Of a stretch of 64,000 nucleotides of DNA, positions 25,047 through 33,683 are shown piece after piece. The DNA is from Lignipirellula cremea. GTDB lineage: Bacteria > Planctomycetota > Planctomycetia > Pirellulales > Pirellulaceae. Every line of letters starts with the position of its first letter. Position 1 is the first letter of the stretch. The DNA is taken from NCBI RefSeq assembly GCF_007751035.1, contig NZ_CP036433.1, forward strand, positions 6,553,001-6,617,000, given 5' to 3'. The translations under genes were made by a program, and so were the position numbers. The notes below the pieces were generated by a model that saw only the letters and a list, made by a program, of their open reading frames with translations, was not told the DNA's origin and did no database searches.

Positions 25047-27398
25047 GTGCAGCCGGCATGGCAGGCTTCGACCGGCCCTGTCGCCAGGGCGCCGTCGCAC
25101 ATTCATCAGCTGAGGAAGAAGCTGTTGCTGCACTTTGAGCCCATCCTGAATAGCCCGCTGCTGGTCGGCGGCATCGCCTTGACTTTGGCGGCGCTGCTCT
25201 GGATCCAGCCGCGCTACCAGTTGTTGTCGATGGGACGCCGCGCCAGCCTGCTGGGTCTGCGGTTTTCGCTGATTGTGATGCTGACAATCGCCATGTTGCG
25301 GCCGACGTGTGTCTCTTCCTCGACCGTGCAACAGTCGGCCGTGCTGCTGATCGGTCTCGACCAGACCCGTAGCATGACGCTGCCCGCCGCCTCGGGCGAA
25401 ACAGAAACCCGCTGGCAGGCGCAAACCGACGCCCTGGCTTCCGCCGCCGGACAACTGCGGACCCTGTCGGAAAAATTCGATATCAAGGTCTACGGTTACG
25501 ACCTGACGCTGCACGAGCTGGACTTTGCCGAAGGCCGGATCGTCCTGCCGGAACAGCCAACCGGCGATCAGACCGACCTGGGCTCCCCGCTGTACGACGC
25601 GATTTCTAACGAACGCGGCAAGCGGCTGGCGGGGATCGTCTGGCTGGGCGACGGCGCGCAGACGGCGTTCGATCCGCGGATTGAAATTCAGGCGACCCAG
25701 CGGGAACTGGCCCATCAAAAGGCGCCGCTGCTGGCGGTGCCGTTTGGACCCGCCGACGCCGATGCGGAAACGAAGGATGTCGCCGTAGTGAATTTCCCTG
25801 ACCAGCGCGATGTGTTTGTGAAGAACCAGCTGCTGCTGGAAGGCGTTGTCCGGGCGAGAGGGCTTGTCAATGTGGAGATACCCGTCGAGCTGGTCGTGGA
25901 AGACGCCGCCGGGCAGCAAACCGTGATCGGCCCGTTGCCTGTCATGGCGCGCGAACCCGACGAGTTTCTCTCGGTCGAGATTCCCTACACGCCGGAGAAG
26001 CCAGGCCAGTACAAGCTCACCCTCAGGGCGGCCGAGCAGCGCGGGGAACTGGTCGTCAACAATAATGAACTCAGCGCCTACCTCAATGTGCTGGAGGGCG
26101 GCATCAAGGTGCTCTACGTCGAAGGCGACTTGCGCTGGGAACAAAAGTTTCTCAAACGCTCGCTCGATGCGTCGCGCGATATTGATGTCGACTTCTTGTG
26201 GCTCGACCCGAGGGATCGGGACCGCTGGCCCGTCGACCTGACGCGCAAGATCCAGGAGGGAGCCTACGACCTGTTCATTCTGGGCGACCTTGACTCGACT
26301 GCCTTGTATCGCCAGGGAAACGCGGAAGGGACTTTGCGGTTGATGGCCGAACAGGTAGCGGCCGGCAAGGCACTGTTGATGCTGGGCGGCTATCACAGTT
26401 TTGGGCCGGGCGGCTATCGCGACACGCCTTTGGCCGACCTGTTGCCGGTAGAGATTGGCCGTTACGAACGGCAGGACTTTGACGCCCCCATCAGTCGCGA
26501 CCTGCATCTGTCGGGACCGCTGCCGATGGAGCCGGCGACAGGCCATTATCTCACGCAGTTGGCTTCGCCTGAACAGAACCAGGCCGTCTGGCGAACGCTG
26601 CCGCCGCTGACCGGCGCCAACAAGTTCGCCAACGTCAAGCCGAGCGCCCGGCTGTTGCTGGAATCAGCCAGCCATGAACCGCTGCTGGTTGAGCAGGTAT
26701 ATGGCTCGGGTCGGGTGCTGGCCTTCGCCGGCGACTCCACCTGGCGATGGTGGATGCAAGGACACGCTACCGAGCATCGCCGCTTCTGGCGCCAGATGGT
26801 CCTCTGGCTGGCGAAACGCGATGGCGACGAGAAGAACGCCCTGTGGTTACGGCTGCCCCAGCGGCGGTTCAATCCCAGGGCGACCGTTGAGTTTACCACC
26901 GGCGTACGGACTGAATCCGGGAACCCGCAACCGAACGCGGTGATCCAGGCGCAGGTAACGCTTCCCGGCGGAGAGAAACAGCCGATCAACCTGGCGTTTG
27001 GCGTCGAAGAACGGACCGGAGCCTGGAAGCTGCCGGAAACGCCGGGGGCGTACCTGCTGGAAGTGACGGCCCAGGTTGGCGGCGAGACCCTGACGACCGA
27101 GGCGAAGTTTATGGTGTTTGATCACGATGTCGAGCTGAGCGATTCCCAGCCCGATCACGAACTGCTCCGTCGATTGGCGCTGGCGACCGAGGAGTTCGGC
27201 GGCCAGTTTACTCCGCCGGAACAGCTTTCCGCCGCGCTCCAGAAGATCAGCGAACGTCCGCTGGAAACAGAGATCACGGTCGAACAAAAGCAGTGGCAAC
27301 TGGCCCGCACCTGGTGGGACGCGTGGCTGTATTTTCTGGTCGTCGCCGGTCTGCTCACCAGCGAATGGGGCCTGCGGAAGTACTGGGGACTGGTTTAG
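25047..27398 (+). CDS. Large membrane protein with VWA-like and glutamine-amidotransferase-like domains
   Basis: 783 residues if the GTG at 25047 is the start; the exact start is uncertain because no ATG precedes the first membrane helix. Two TM helices (about 34-51 and 69-86) are followed by a von Willebrand A-like domain with a degenerate MIDAS (DQTRSM for DxSxS) near 105, beta-sandwich domains (about 260-350), and a class-I glutamine-amidotransferase-like domain (KVLYVEGDLRWEQ ... LLMLGGYHSFGPGGY, about 350-600) whose usual nucleophilic Cys is replaced, so it is probably non-catalytic. A final TM helix lies at about 762-780. Similar planctomycete proteins accompany MoxR/BatA-type AAA systems; no MoxR gene is seen here. 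Confidence 0.8.
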   Translation: MQPAWQASTGPVARAPSHIHQLRKKLLLHFEPILNSPLLVGGIALTLAALLWIQPRYQLLSMGRRASLLGLRFSLIVMLTIAMLRPTCVSSSTVQQSAVLLIGLDQTRSMTLPAASGETETRWQAQTDALASAAGQLRTLSEKFDIKVYGYDLTLHELDFAEGRIVLPEQPTGDQTDLGSPLYDAISNERGKRLAGIVWLGDGAQTAFDPRIEIQATQRELAHQKAPLLAVPFGPADADAETKDVAVVNFPDQRDVFVKNQLLLEGVVRARGLVNVEIPVELVVEDAAGQQTVIGPLPVMAREPDEFLSVEIPYTPEKPGQYKLTLRAAEQRGELVVNNNELSAYLNVLEGGIKVLYVEGDLRWEQKFLKRSLDASRDIDVDFLWLDPRDRDRWPVDLTRKIQEGAYDLFILGDLDSTALYRQGNAEGTLRLMAEQVAAGKALLMLGGYHSFGPGGYRDTPLADLLPVEIGRYERQDFDAPISRDLHLSGPLPMEPATGHYLTQLASPEQNQAVWRTLPPLTGANKFANVKPSARLLLESASHEPLLVEQVYGSGRVLAFAGDSTWRWWMQGHATEHRRFWRQMVLWLAKRDGDEKNALWLRLPQRRFNPRATVEFTTGVRTESGNPQPNAVIQAQVTLPGGEKQPINLAFGVEERTGAWKLPETPGAYLLEVTAQVGGETLTTEAKFMVFDHDVELSDSQPDHELLRRLALATEEFGGQFTPPEQLSAALQKISERPLETEITVEQKQWQLARTWWDAWLYFLVVAGLLTSEWGLRKYWGLV

Positions 27399-27613
27399 CC
27401 TGGAGGTCGCGTGCGAGGGGAACCAGCACGTAGCCGAAGTCGCCAGACTTGGGAGGGAGTATTCTGGGAAGCGCGACTAAACACTGGCGAGTCCCGCTAT
27501 GGCATACTGGCGACGGGAATTTTCGTGGTGCGGGGGTCGTTCGGCATGGCGTTCGCTGACTGGTAAAGTCAACGACTTTTGTCCCTTTCGTATCCATTCG
27601 TCTCAGGGAAAAT

Positions 27614-28873
27614 ATGCAAGCGATCTGGGAACAATACCAGGCAGTCCGGCAGTTCAGCGCCCAGCTCTGTGCGGTGCTCTCGCCGGAAGACTGCACGATC
27701 CAATCGATGCCCGACGCCAGTCCTGCGAAGTGGCATCTGGCGCATACGACCTGGTTCTTTGAAACGTTCGTGCTGCGGGAGACTTCTGGTTACCAGGCGT
27801 TCCACCCGGACTTTGAGCATCTGTTCAACTCTTATTACAACGCGATCGGCGAGCAGTACGCCCGTTCGCAGCGGGGGGTGATTTCCCGTCCCGGACTGGA
27901 AGAAACACTGGCTTACCGTCGCCATGTCGACGCCGCGATGGGTCGTTTGCTGGAAGAGTATTCCGACGCCGCCGCCCAGGCGGCCAGCCGGATCGAACTC
28001 GGCCTGCAGCATGAGCAGCAGCACCAGGAGCTCATTCTGACCGATATCAAACATGCCCTGTGGTGTAATCCGCTGCAGCCGTGGTACCGGTCCGGCCGTG
28101 TGGTGGAACCGGTTGCGAGGCAGCCGGTCAGTTGGATCGACTGCGACCCCGGACTCTGTTCCCTCGGTGACGAGGAGAGCGGCTTTGCCTTTGATAATGA
28201 ACGGCCCCGGCATCGCCAGTGGGTGGAGCCGTTCGCCCTGGCGGACCGGACGGTCACGTGCGGCGAGTGGCTGGCGTTTATCGAGGACGGCGGTTACAGC
28301 CGGCCCGAGTTATGGATGTCGCTTGGCTGGAGCGAGGTGCAGCAACAAGCCTGGCAGGCTCCGCTGTACTGGGCGCAGGGCGACGACGGCTGGACGCTGT
28401 TTACGCTTGCGGGTTGCCGGCCTGTCGCGTCCGAAGAGCCTGTCTGCCATATCAGCTGGTTCGAAGCAGACGCCTTTGCCCGCTGGTCGGGCGCGCGGCT
28501 GCCGACCGAAGCCGAATGGGAGACGGCCGCTGTGAGTCTGGCGGCGGAGCGAACCGCAGGCGACGCTTTGGCCGACCTGCTCCTGGCGGACGACCGGGCC
28601 CTGCACCCTCCAGCGGTCGCCAGCGGTGGGGAACGCCTGCAGCAGATGATCGGCGGCGTGTGGGAATGGACGGTCAGTTCCTATGGACCGTATCCGGGCT
28701 TCATCCCCGCGGTAGGCGCCCTGGGAGAGTACAACGGCAAGTTCATGTGCAACCAGTACGTTCTGCGGGGCGGTTCCTGCGCCACGCCGTCGTCGCACAT
28801 TCGCCCGACCTACCGGAACTTTTTCCCGCCAGGCGCCCGTTGGCAATTTTCCGGCGTACGCTTGGCGCGTTAG
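27614..28873 (+). CDS. egtB: Ergothioneine biosynthesis sulfoxide synthase EgtB
   Basis: 419 residues. EgtB is the non-haem iron enzyme that joins gamma-glutamylcysteine or cysteine to hercynine with O2. The N-terminal DinB-like domain gives the three iron ligands: His in WHLAHTTWFFE and the HxxxH of LQHEQQHQELILTDIKHAL. The C-terminal formylglycine-generating-enzyme-like domain shows PVCHISWFEADAFARWSGARLPTEAEWE, GGVWEWTVSSYGPYPGF, KFMCNQYVLRGGSCATP and the ending FFPPGARWQFSGVRLAR. Start ATG at 27614 follows CAGGGAAAAT. The partner methyltransferase gene egtD is not in the window; the neighbours are unrelated. Confidence 0.95.
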   Translation: MQAIWEQYQAVRQFSAQLCAVLSPEDCTIQSMPDASPAKWHLAHTTWFFETFVLRETSGYQAFHPDFEHLFNSYYNAIGEQYARSQRGVISRPGLEETLAYRRHVDAAMGRLLEEYSDAAAQAASRIELGLQHEQQHQELILTDIKHALWCNPLQPWYRSGRVVEPVARQPVSWIDCDPGLCSLGDEESGFAFDNERPRHRQWVEPFALADRTVTCGEWLAFIEDGGYSRPELWMSLGWSEVQQQAWQAPLYWAQGDDGWTLFTLAGCRPVASEEPVCHISWFEADAFARWSGARLPTEAEWETAAVSLAAERTAGDALADLLLADDRALHPPAVASGGERLQQMIGGVWEWTVSSYGPYPGFIPAVGALGEYNGKFMCNQYVLRGGSCATPSSHIRPTYRNFFPPGARWQFSGVRLAR

Positions 28874-28929
28874 GCCGAGTAATCACGGCGGGCGCGGGTT
28901 CCCTGGAAGGGACCCGGCCGGAATGAAAA

Positions 28930-28955
28930 CAGGGAAAGCCGTGCGGCTTTCCCTG
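28930..28955 (-). terminator. Terminator of the repeat-bearing lipoprotein gene
   Basis: CAGGGAAAGCCG / CGGCTTTCCCTG, a near-perfect 12-bp stem with a tiny loop. Reading leftward it is followed by TTTTCATTC, giving a U tract, 26 bases past the stop of the leftward gene at 28982. It may also block readthrough from egtB. Confidence 0.65.
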
Positions 28956-28981
28956 TGGGTGAATATCAAACGCAGTGGGGC

Positions 28982-30685
28982 TTAACGGAAGCCGTCGCCA
29001 GGAGGTCCGACTTCTGCACCGGGCAAAGGTCCGCGAACCGGCGGACGAACAGCCGGCTTGACCTTGGGGGCGTCCTCGTCGACTTCGGGCGGGGTAGGCT
29101 GGGGCAGCATGCTGCTCAGCAGGGCCCGCCGGGCGTCCTGGTCGGAACCGACGAGAATCTCGGCCCGTTGCGGATCGAGCAGCCGCTCATAGGAGATTTT
29201 TAGTTTCTCATCGTCGAGCAGACCCTGGGCGTTGTACCAGCGTACTTCGGCCAGCACGGGCAAAATGTGTTTGTGGTGGTCGTTGAACAGCATCCCGACA
29301 CGTCCAGCCACCACGGCCGGAGTCAGCGCCGGCATGGGGGCCGACTGGTACTCTTTGTCGATCAGGCGGAAGATCGGGTCCAGGGCGATTTCAACCGGGT
29401 CGTCGGCGGGGTTGTCCTGCCGGTCGGCGTCGATGGAGATGTTGTTCATGCGGCCGCTGTTGGCGACGTTCTCTCCGGTGGCGACGTCGGTCACGCTGAT
29501 CTCGGTCGTGTTGGTATTGGTGCCCTGGCGGGTCTCCGTGGTGGTAACGCGGAAAATGAGCAGCAGGTCGACATCTTCATTGACGGCCCGGCGGGTGAGT
29601 TCCGGCGTGGTGCCTTCGCCCAGGTACGTGAGTCCGGGATAGAACTGGGCAATGTGCTTGCTCTCGGCGGTGACGGGAGGCATGCGCCCCAGGGCCGTTT
29701 TCCGTTTGGCGGCCTCTTTGCCGCCGTCGATTTCGACGTCAGGATCGGCCACCAGTTCCGGCTGGTTGGGATTTCTTTTGGTGGTGTCATGGAATGCGCC
29801 GACGGTGAAGTTGCCAACGCCATCGATTTTTTCGGTCAGCTTGCCCCAGTAGGCCCGTTCGCGACGCATGTTCAGGCGATTCATCAGTTTGTCGCCGACT
29901 TCGCCAGTAAAGTAGGCGAACTGCTGACCCAGATCTTTGGGCGGTTCGGGCCGTTCTTTGAGCTCTTCTTTTTCGCCCTGTTGGTTCGGTTGAAAGGCCG
30001 TAACGCGTTTTTCTTCTTTGGTGTCTTTCTTCTTTTTCTCGACCGGATCGCCGATCAGCACCGGGTCGATGCGGTAGTTACGGGCGGGCAGATACTCGAC
30101 CCCGATCCCCCAGCGCACAGAAAAGTCGGGCCGCAGCGGGGCCGGCAACCAGTGCAGGGGGATATCTTTCGCGACGGCCTTGTCGGAATCGATCACGTGC
30201 GCGTAATAGTTGCCAAAGGCTTCGCGGTCGCGACCCTGGCTGAACAGATCGTGGGCGGCCTGCAGGAAGACCTGGTCGCTGGGGATCTGGGGCGGCGGGT
30301 TCCTTTTGGGTTCGGGCTGCCTGGGCGGCTGGACGGGCGGCTGCGGATCGAAGTTTTCTTCCGGAGGAGCTTCTTCCGGCGGCGCCTCCTCGGGCGGGGC
30401 TTCCTCAGGCGGCGCCTCTTCCGGCGGCGCTTCCTCGGGGGGAGCTTCTTCCGGCGGCGCTTCTTCTGGCGGCGCTTCCTCGGGGGGAGCTTCTTCTGGC
30501 GGGGCTTCGTCGACGCTCGGATCGCCAGCGGTTGGCCCGGCATCGGGACTGATGGGCGCAAAGTCCATCGGGGTCGAGGTGCTGCCGGTCGAAGCGACTT
30601 CGGGAGCCGCGTCGCCGCCGCCGCAACCTGTCAGCGCAACCAGCAGGAGTAGCAAGGGGAAGGAAGGAGAAACTATGCGTCGCAT
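28982..30685 (-). CDS. Lipoprotein with ten APPEE repeats, unknown function
   Basis: 567 residues. MRRIVSPSFPLLLLLVALTGCGGG is a lipoprotein signal with lipobox LTGC. Residues 61-110 are ten perfect APPEE pentapeptides, an acidic, extended spacer, followed by a Pro/Gln-rich stretch to about 140. The globular part begins at QVFLQAAHDLFSQGRDREAFGNYYAHV, a TPR-like helix pair, and continues with Lys-rich segments and a long unrecognised domain (GDKLMNRLNMRRERAYWGKLTEKIDGVG, RAVNEDVDLLLIFRVTTTETRQG). A C-terminal domain (ALTPAVVAGRVGMLFNDHHKHILPVLAEVRWYN) ends in a Pro-rich tail. The spacer may carry the domain across the peptidoglycan-containing periplasm. Confidence 0.72.
   Translation of the reverse strand: MRRIVSPSFPLLLLLVALTGCGGGDAAPEVASTGSTSTPMDFAPISPDAGPTAGDPSVDEAPPEEAPPEEAPPEEAPPEEAPPEEAPPEEAPPEEAPPEEAPPEEAPPEENFDPQPPVQPPRQPEPKRNPPPQIPSDQVFLQAAHDLFSQGRDREAFGNYYAHVIDSDKAVAKDIPLHWLPAPLRPDFSVRWGIGVEYLPARNYRIDPVLIGDPVEKKKKDTKEEKRVTAFQPNQQGEKEELKERPEPPKDLGQQFAYFTGEVGDKLMNRLNMRRERAYWGKLTEKIDGVGNFTVGAFHDTTKRNPNQPELVADPDVEIDGGKEAAKRKTALGRMPPVTAESKHIAQFYPGLTYLGEGTTPELTRRAVNEDVDLLLIFRVTTTETRQGTNTNTTEISVTDVATGENVANSGRMNNISIDADRQDNPADDPVEIALDPIFRLIDKEYQSAPMPALTPAVVAGRVGMLFNDHHKHILPVLAEVRWYNAQGLLDDEKLKISYERLLDPQRAEILVGSDQDARRALLSSMLPQPTPPEVDEDAPKVKPAVRPPVRGPLPGAEVGPPGDGFR
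30356..30505. repeat. 15-nt coding tandem repeat, ten units
   Basis: Ten consecutive 15-nt units encode APPEE ten times. Synonymous differences are scattered among the units, but two patterns alternate (two units are identical TTCCTCGGGGGGAGC), indicating duplication of blocks. Copy number could vary between strains without frameshift. Confidence 0.9.
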
Positions 30686-30817
30686 CGTCCACCTCGGTAG
30701 TCGACTAATGGAAGAATTTTGATGAGGGAAGTCGCGTTCAATCCCCAGTATGGCGTTTTCTGGTCCGCCTGTCGAGGATTCCGCGATAAGGCGGCCAGGG
30801 CGTCGTACCGGGTGGGA

Positions 30818-31324
30818 TCAAGCGTGCCGGGCCATCCCCCAGATCCACTGGCTGAACATGAATACGGCGAAAGCCAGGGCCACCCAGTTGAACCGTTTGC
30901 TTCGCCAGGCGCGGCGGCCCTGGCGGATCCGGCGAATCTGGTACGTTTGAAAAGGAATCTGGACAATCGCCATGCCATAGAGCAGGATTCCGCCCGGGTT
31001 AAACAGCCACGCTCGCCGAAAATCCCCGTGGGCCAGGGAGATAAAACTGCGCGTGAGTCCGCAGCCGGGACAATCCCAGCCCATCAAGCGTTTGTAAACA
31101 CATAGTTCCGGCAGCGGCCAGGCGGTTCCGGGAAGGAAGACCTGCTCGGTTCTTTCGCCCGGCGGGGTGTGCAGCAGAAAGGACAAAGTGAGCACCACCA
31201 CGCACAGCACCAGCAGCAGGACATGTTGCGAGATCGATTCCCCGGGCGCGGGGCCGTCGGGTTCTGTCGCAACGAGGTCGGCTTCGGACAGGTGGATCGG
31301 TTCCGAATCGGCGGCGGACGACAT
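30818..31324 (-). CDS. DUF2752 membrane protein
   Basis: 168 residues. The DUF2752 signature CPGCGLTRSF is present at about residues 85-94 in the context KRLMGWDCPGCGLTRSFISLAHGDFRRAWLFNPGG. There are two to three TM helices: about 35-52 (VLLLVLCVVVLTLSFLL), 107-125 and 145-163. The two Cys suggest a redox or metal site at the membrane. Its ATG (31322-31324) directly abuts the stop codon of the TPR gene (31325-31327), so translation is probably coupled. Confidence 0.85.
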   Translation of the reverse strand: MSSAADSEPIHLSEADLVATEPDGPAPGESISQHVLLLVLCVVVLTLSFLLHTPPGERTEQVFLPGTAWPLPELCVYKRLMGWDCPGCGLTRSFISLAHGDFRRAWLFNPGGILLYGMAIVQIPFQTYQIRRIRQGRRAWRSKRFNWVALAFAVFMFSQWIWGMARHA

Positions 31325-33283
31325 TTATTTGTTCAACGGATCGACAGGGGCTGGCGGTTCCTCCTGGGCGCGTTGCGTTTGCTGTTCGGCGAGCGCTTTC
31401 TGGAAGACGTTCAGTTGCCGGCTGATCTGGCCCGAATGGGGCTCCAGTGCGACGGCCTGGCTTTGGTATTTGACGGCGTTTTCCATGTCGCCCACGGCAA
31501 AATAGCAGTGGCCCAGCGTATCGAGGAAGCTGGCCGTATTGGGACGCAGTTCCAGCGAGCGGTGGCTACTGCGGACCGCTTCGTCGAAGTCGCCTTCGGT
31601 GTTAGCGACGAGCCAGGCCAGCTGGTTGTAGGTGGTGGCCAGGTTGCGATTGGCCCAGTCGCGGATCGGTTCGCTGGGGGCTTCTTCGGCCTGTTTTTTG
31701 AATTCGGCGATTTGACTGCGGAACTTGCCCACGGCGGCGTCGAGCCGTTTTTTCGTCTCTTCGCGGAATTCTTCATCGCCTTGGGGCACGCGGTACATGG
31801 CGATCAGCACGTCGGCGTCGGTGGGATCCTCGCGGATGCCTTCCAGCAGGTTCTCGCGGACCTGGGCCAGTTCGCCTTGACGCTGCTGATGCAGGGCCAG
31901 AAAGAACTTGGCGCGGGAACGGATGGCGCCCGGCTCCAGGCCTAATCGCTGCTGCATCAACTGCAGGATTTTGGGGTCGGCGTCCATGGCTTCGACCAGA
32001 CCCACCAGGACCTCTCCGGCTTCTTTGTCTTCCTGCAGGTCGTGCAGCATCTCAGAAAACAGGCGGCGGGCGCGCATATCGAGCAGGGAGCCGGCCGTTT
32101 CCAGGTCCAGCACCCGGCGATATTCGCGTTTGGCCCATTCAAACAGGCCCCGCTGCTGCAGGGAAAAGGCGGCCACCAGGTGGCTGTCGCCTTCGTCGGG
32201 CGTAATGCCGAGCGCCTTGTTGGCGGTGGCTTCGGCCTGTTCGGTCTTGCCTTGCTGGGACTCTGCCTCGGCCAGCCGATAGAGTAGCAAGGGCTGGGAG
32301 TTGAATTGCGTGTTGAAACGCTGCGCGACTTCTTCGACGACCGACCAGGCTTCGTGTTTCAGGAACCAGTCGGTCGCTTCCAGCAATTGCTGGTGCTGGG
32401 GTTCATCTTTATCGTTGATCAGGGCGATGGTGTCGCGCATCGCTTCATAGGCGGCTTCGCGATGATTCAACGACAGCAGCAATTCGGAACGCCAGCGGAG
32501 CAGGTCGCGCAGGATATCGCGGTTGGACTCGTTTGTGGTTTTCGCAAAAAAGTCCTGTTCTTCGCGGCATAAATCTCGCCACTGACCCAGGCTGGCGTTG
32601 GGATCGACCAGCGTATGGGCGTAAGCCCGCAGCCATTTGGCGCCCGTCCGCTGGCTGCGGCCGAGCGAGGTCAACAATCCGCGAACCCGCTCCAGGGTGG
32701 CTTCGTCGGAATCGGGTTTAATGAGATTCATCGCCAGCAAGGCGGCCTGTTTGGACAGCAGGTCGTCGGACTCGTAACGGGCCAGACGGGCCAGCGCATC
32801 GAGCCCTTCAGCGTTATCGAGCGACGCCAATCGATCCATGCGTCCCCGGCGGTCTTTTGGCGGCTGGGCCCCGTAGGCCTGCAGCGAACGCTTGACTTCC
32901 TGCGAGTCGTCGTCGAGCGACCAGACAACCAGAATGCTTCGCACCAGGAACCGGGCGCGGGAGCGGATTTCCAGGTCCTTGTTGGACTGGGCCTCATATA
33001 ACGCCTCAAAGGCCAGCAGGCCGAGCTTTTCCAGCTCGTTATTGGCGTTGATACGGGTGGCGTACTCGTCGGCGCCCAGTTGCTGGATCAGGGCCGCCAC
33101 TTTAGCGTCGATGGCGTCCTGTTCCTGGTTGATGGCCTCCGTCGTTCTGGCCAGTTCCGCAGCAACGGGATCAGCGGCGTAGAGAATACCCTGGCTGCCG
33201 CCGCCCAGCACTCCCGCCGCCAACAGGCAAACAGCAGCACAATGCGGCAATGGTGAAAGTGCAGGGAGCCAAGTCGAAAACAT
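31325..33283 (-). CDS. Exported TPR protein
   Basis: 652 residues from the ATG at 33283, six bases after AGAGGTG; the frame upstream to 33349 is unlikely to be used. A signal peptide (FSTWLPALSPLPHCAAVCLLAAGVLGGGS) predicts export. An armadillo/HEAT-like region (about 75-160, GADEYATRINANNELEKLGLLAFEALYEAQ) precedes long TPR arrays (about 240-640: YRLAEAESQQGKTEQAEATANKALG, SLELRPNTASFLDTLGHCYFAVGDMENAVKYQSQAVALEP). No catalytic motif is seen. It forms a two-gene unit with the DUF2752 gene and is divergent from the FGGY kinase gene. Confidence 0.8.
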   Translation of the reverse strand: MFSTWLPALSPLPHCAAVCLLAAGVLGGGSQGILYAADPVAAELARTTEAINQEQDAIDAKVAALIQQLGADEYATRINANNELEKLGLLAFEALYEAQSNKDLEIRSRARFLVRSILVVWSLDDDSQEVKRSLQAYGAQPPKDRRGRMDRLASLDNAEGLDALARLARYESDDLLSKQAALLAMNLIKPDSDEATLERVRGLLTSLGRSQRTGAKWLRAYAHTLVDPNASLGQWRDLCREEQDFFAKTTNESNRDILRDLLRWRSELLLSLNHREAAYEAMRDTIALINDKDEPQHQQLLEATDWFLKHEAWSVVEEVAQRFNTQFNSQPLLLYRLAEAESQQGKTEQAEATANKALGITPDEGDSHLVAAFSLQQRGLFEWAKREYRRVLDLETAGSLLDMRARRLFSEMLHDLQEDKEAGEVLVGLVEAMDADPKILQLMQQRLGLEPGAIRSRAKFFLALHQQRQGELAQVRENLLEGIREDPTDADVLIAMYRVPQGDEEFREETKKRLDAAVGKFRSQIAEFKKQAEEAPSEPIRDWANRNLATTYNQLAWLVANTEGDFDEAVRSSHRSLELRPNTASFLDTLGHCYFAVGDMENAVKYQSQAVALEPHSGQISRQLNVFQKALAEQQTQRAQEEPPAPVDPLNK

Positions 33284-33683
33284 GAATTCACCTCTTTCTT
33301 TCCGAGTAGCCAACGATTCAAGATACTCCACCCGGTACGCGCCAGGCAAGAGAGACCTCGCCCGTTCCTGGCCGAAACTCCCGTCCGCCGTTTCTCTTCT
33401 CTCGAAGAGGAATTTCCCTCAATGCCCCTTTTTGCAGCGACATTCGCTTGCTGTCAGGCGCCAGAAGCGGGCAAATCGACCTTCTGGCAGGCAGTGCTGG
33501 AGGGGGAGCGGAGGCCGCTGTCTCGCTGGCCCGTAGCCCAGGCCAGGACGGCCGTTTCTGCTGCTGGCTTTGTGCCGAAAAAGAGGTTACCTTGCTACTC
33601 TTTCCCCGCGGAGCCTTGGCCGTTTTGGCGACCGGGCTCCCTGTTTTCCCGCTTCTTCTCTCTTTGCAAAAAAGGCCCACGCA
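33284..33683. other. Divergent promoter region, no gene
   Basis: 400 bases between the leftward TPR gene and the rightward FGGY kinase gene. No supported open frame; promoters for both presumably lie here, but no clear -35/-10 pair was seen. Confidence 0.4.

Noticed and set aside
24795-26546. Leftward 583-residue frame
   Set aside because: Antisense to the zinc-ribbon and large membrane-protein genes; Gln/Arg-rich with no domain, signal or ribosome site.
29267-30652. Rightward 461-residue frame including an Arg/Phe-rich repeat
   Set aside because: Antisense to the APPEE-repeat lipoprotein, which has a proper lipoprotein signal and terminator.
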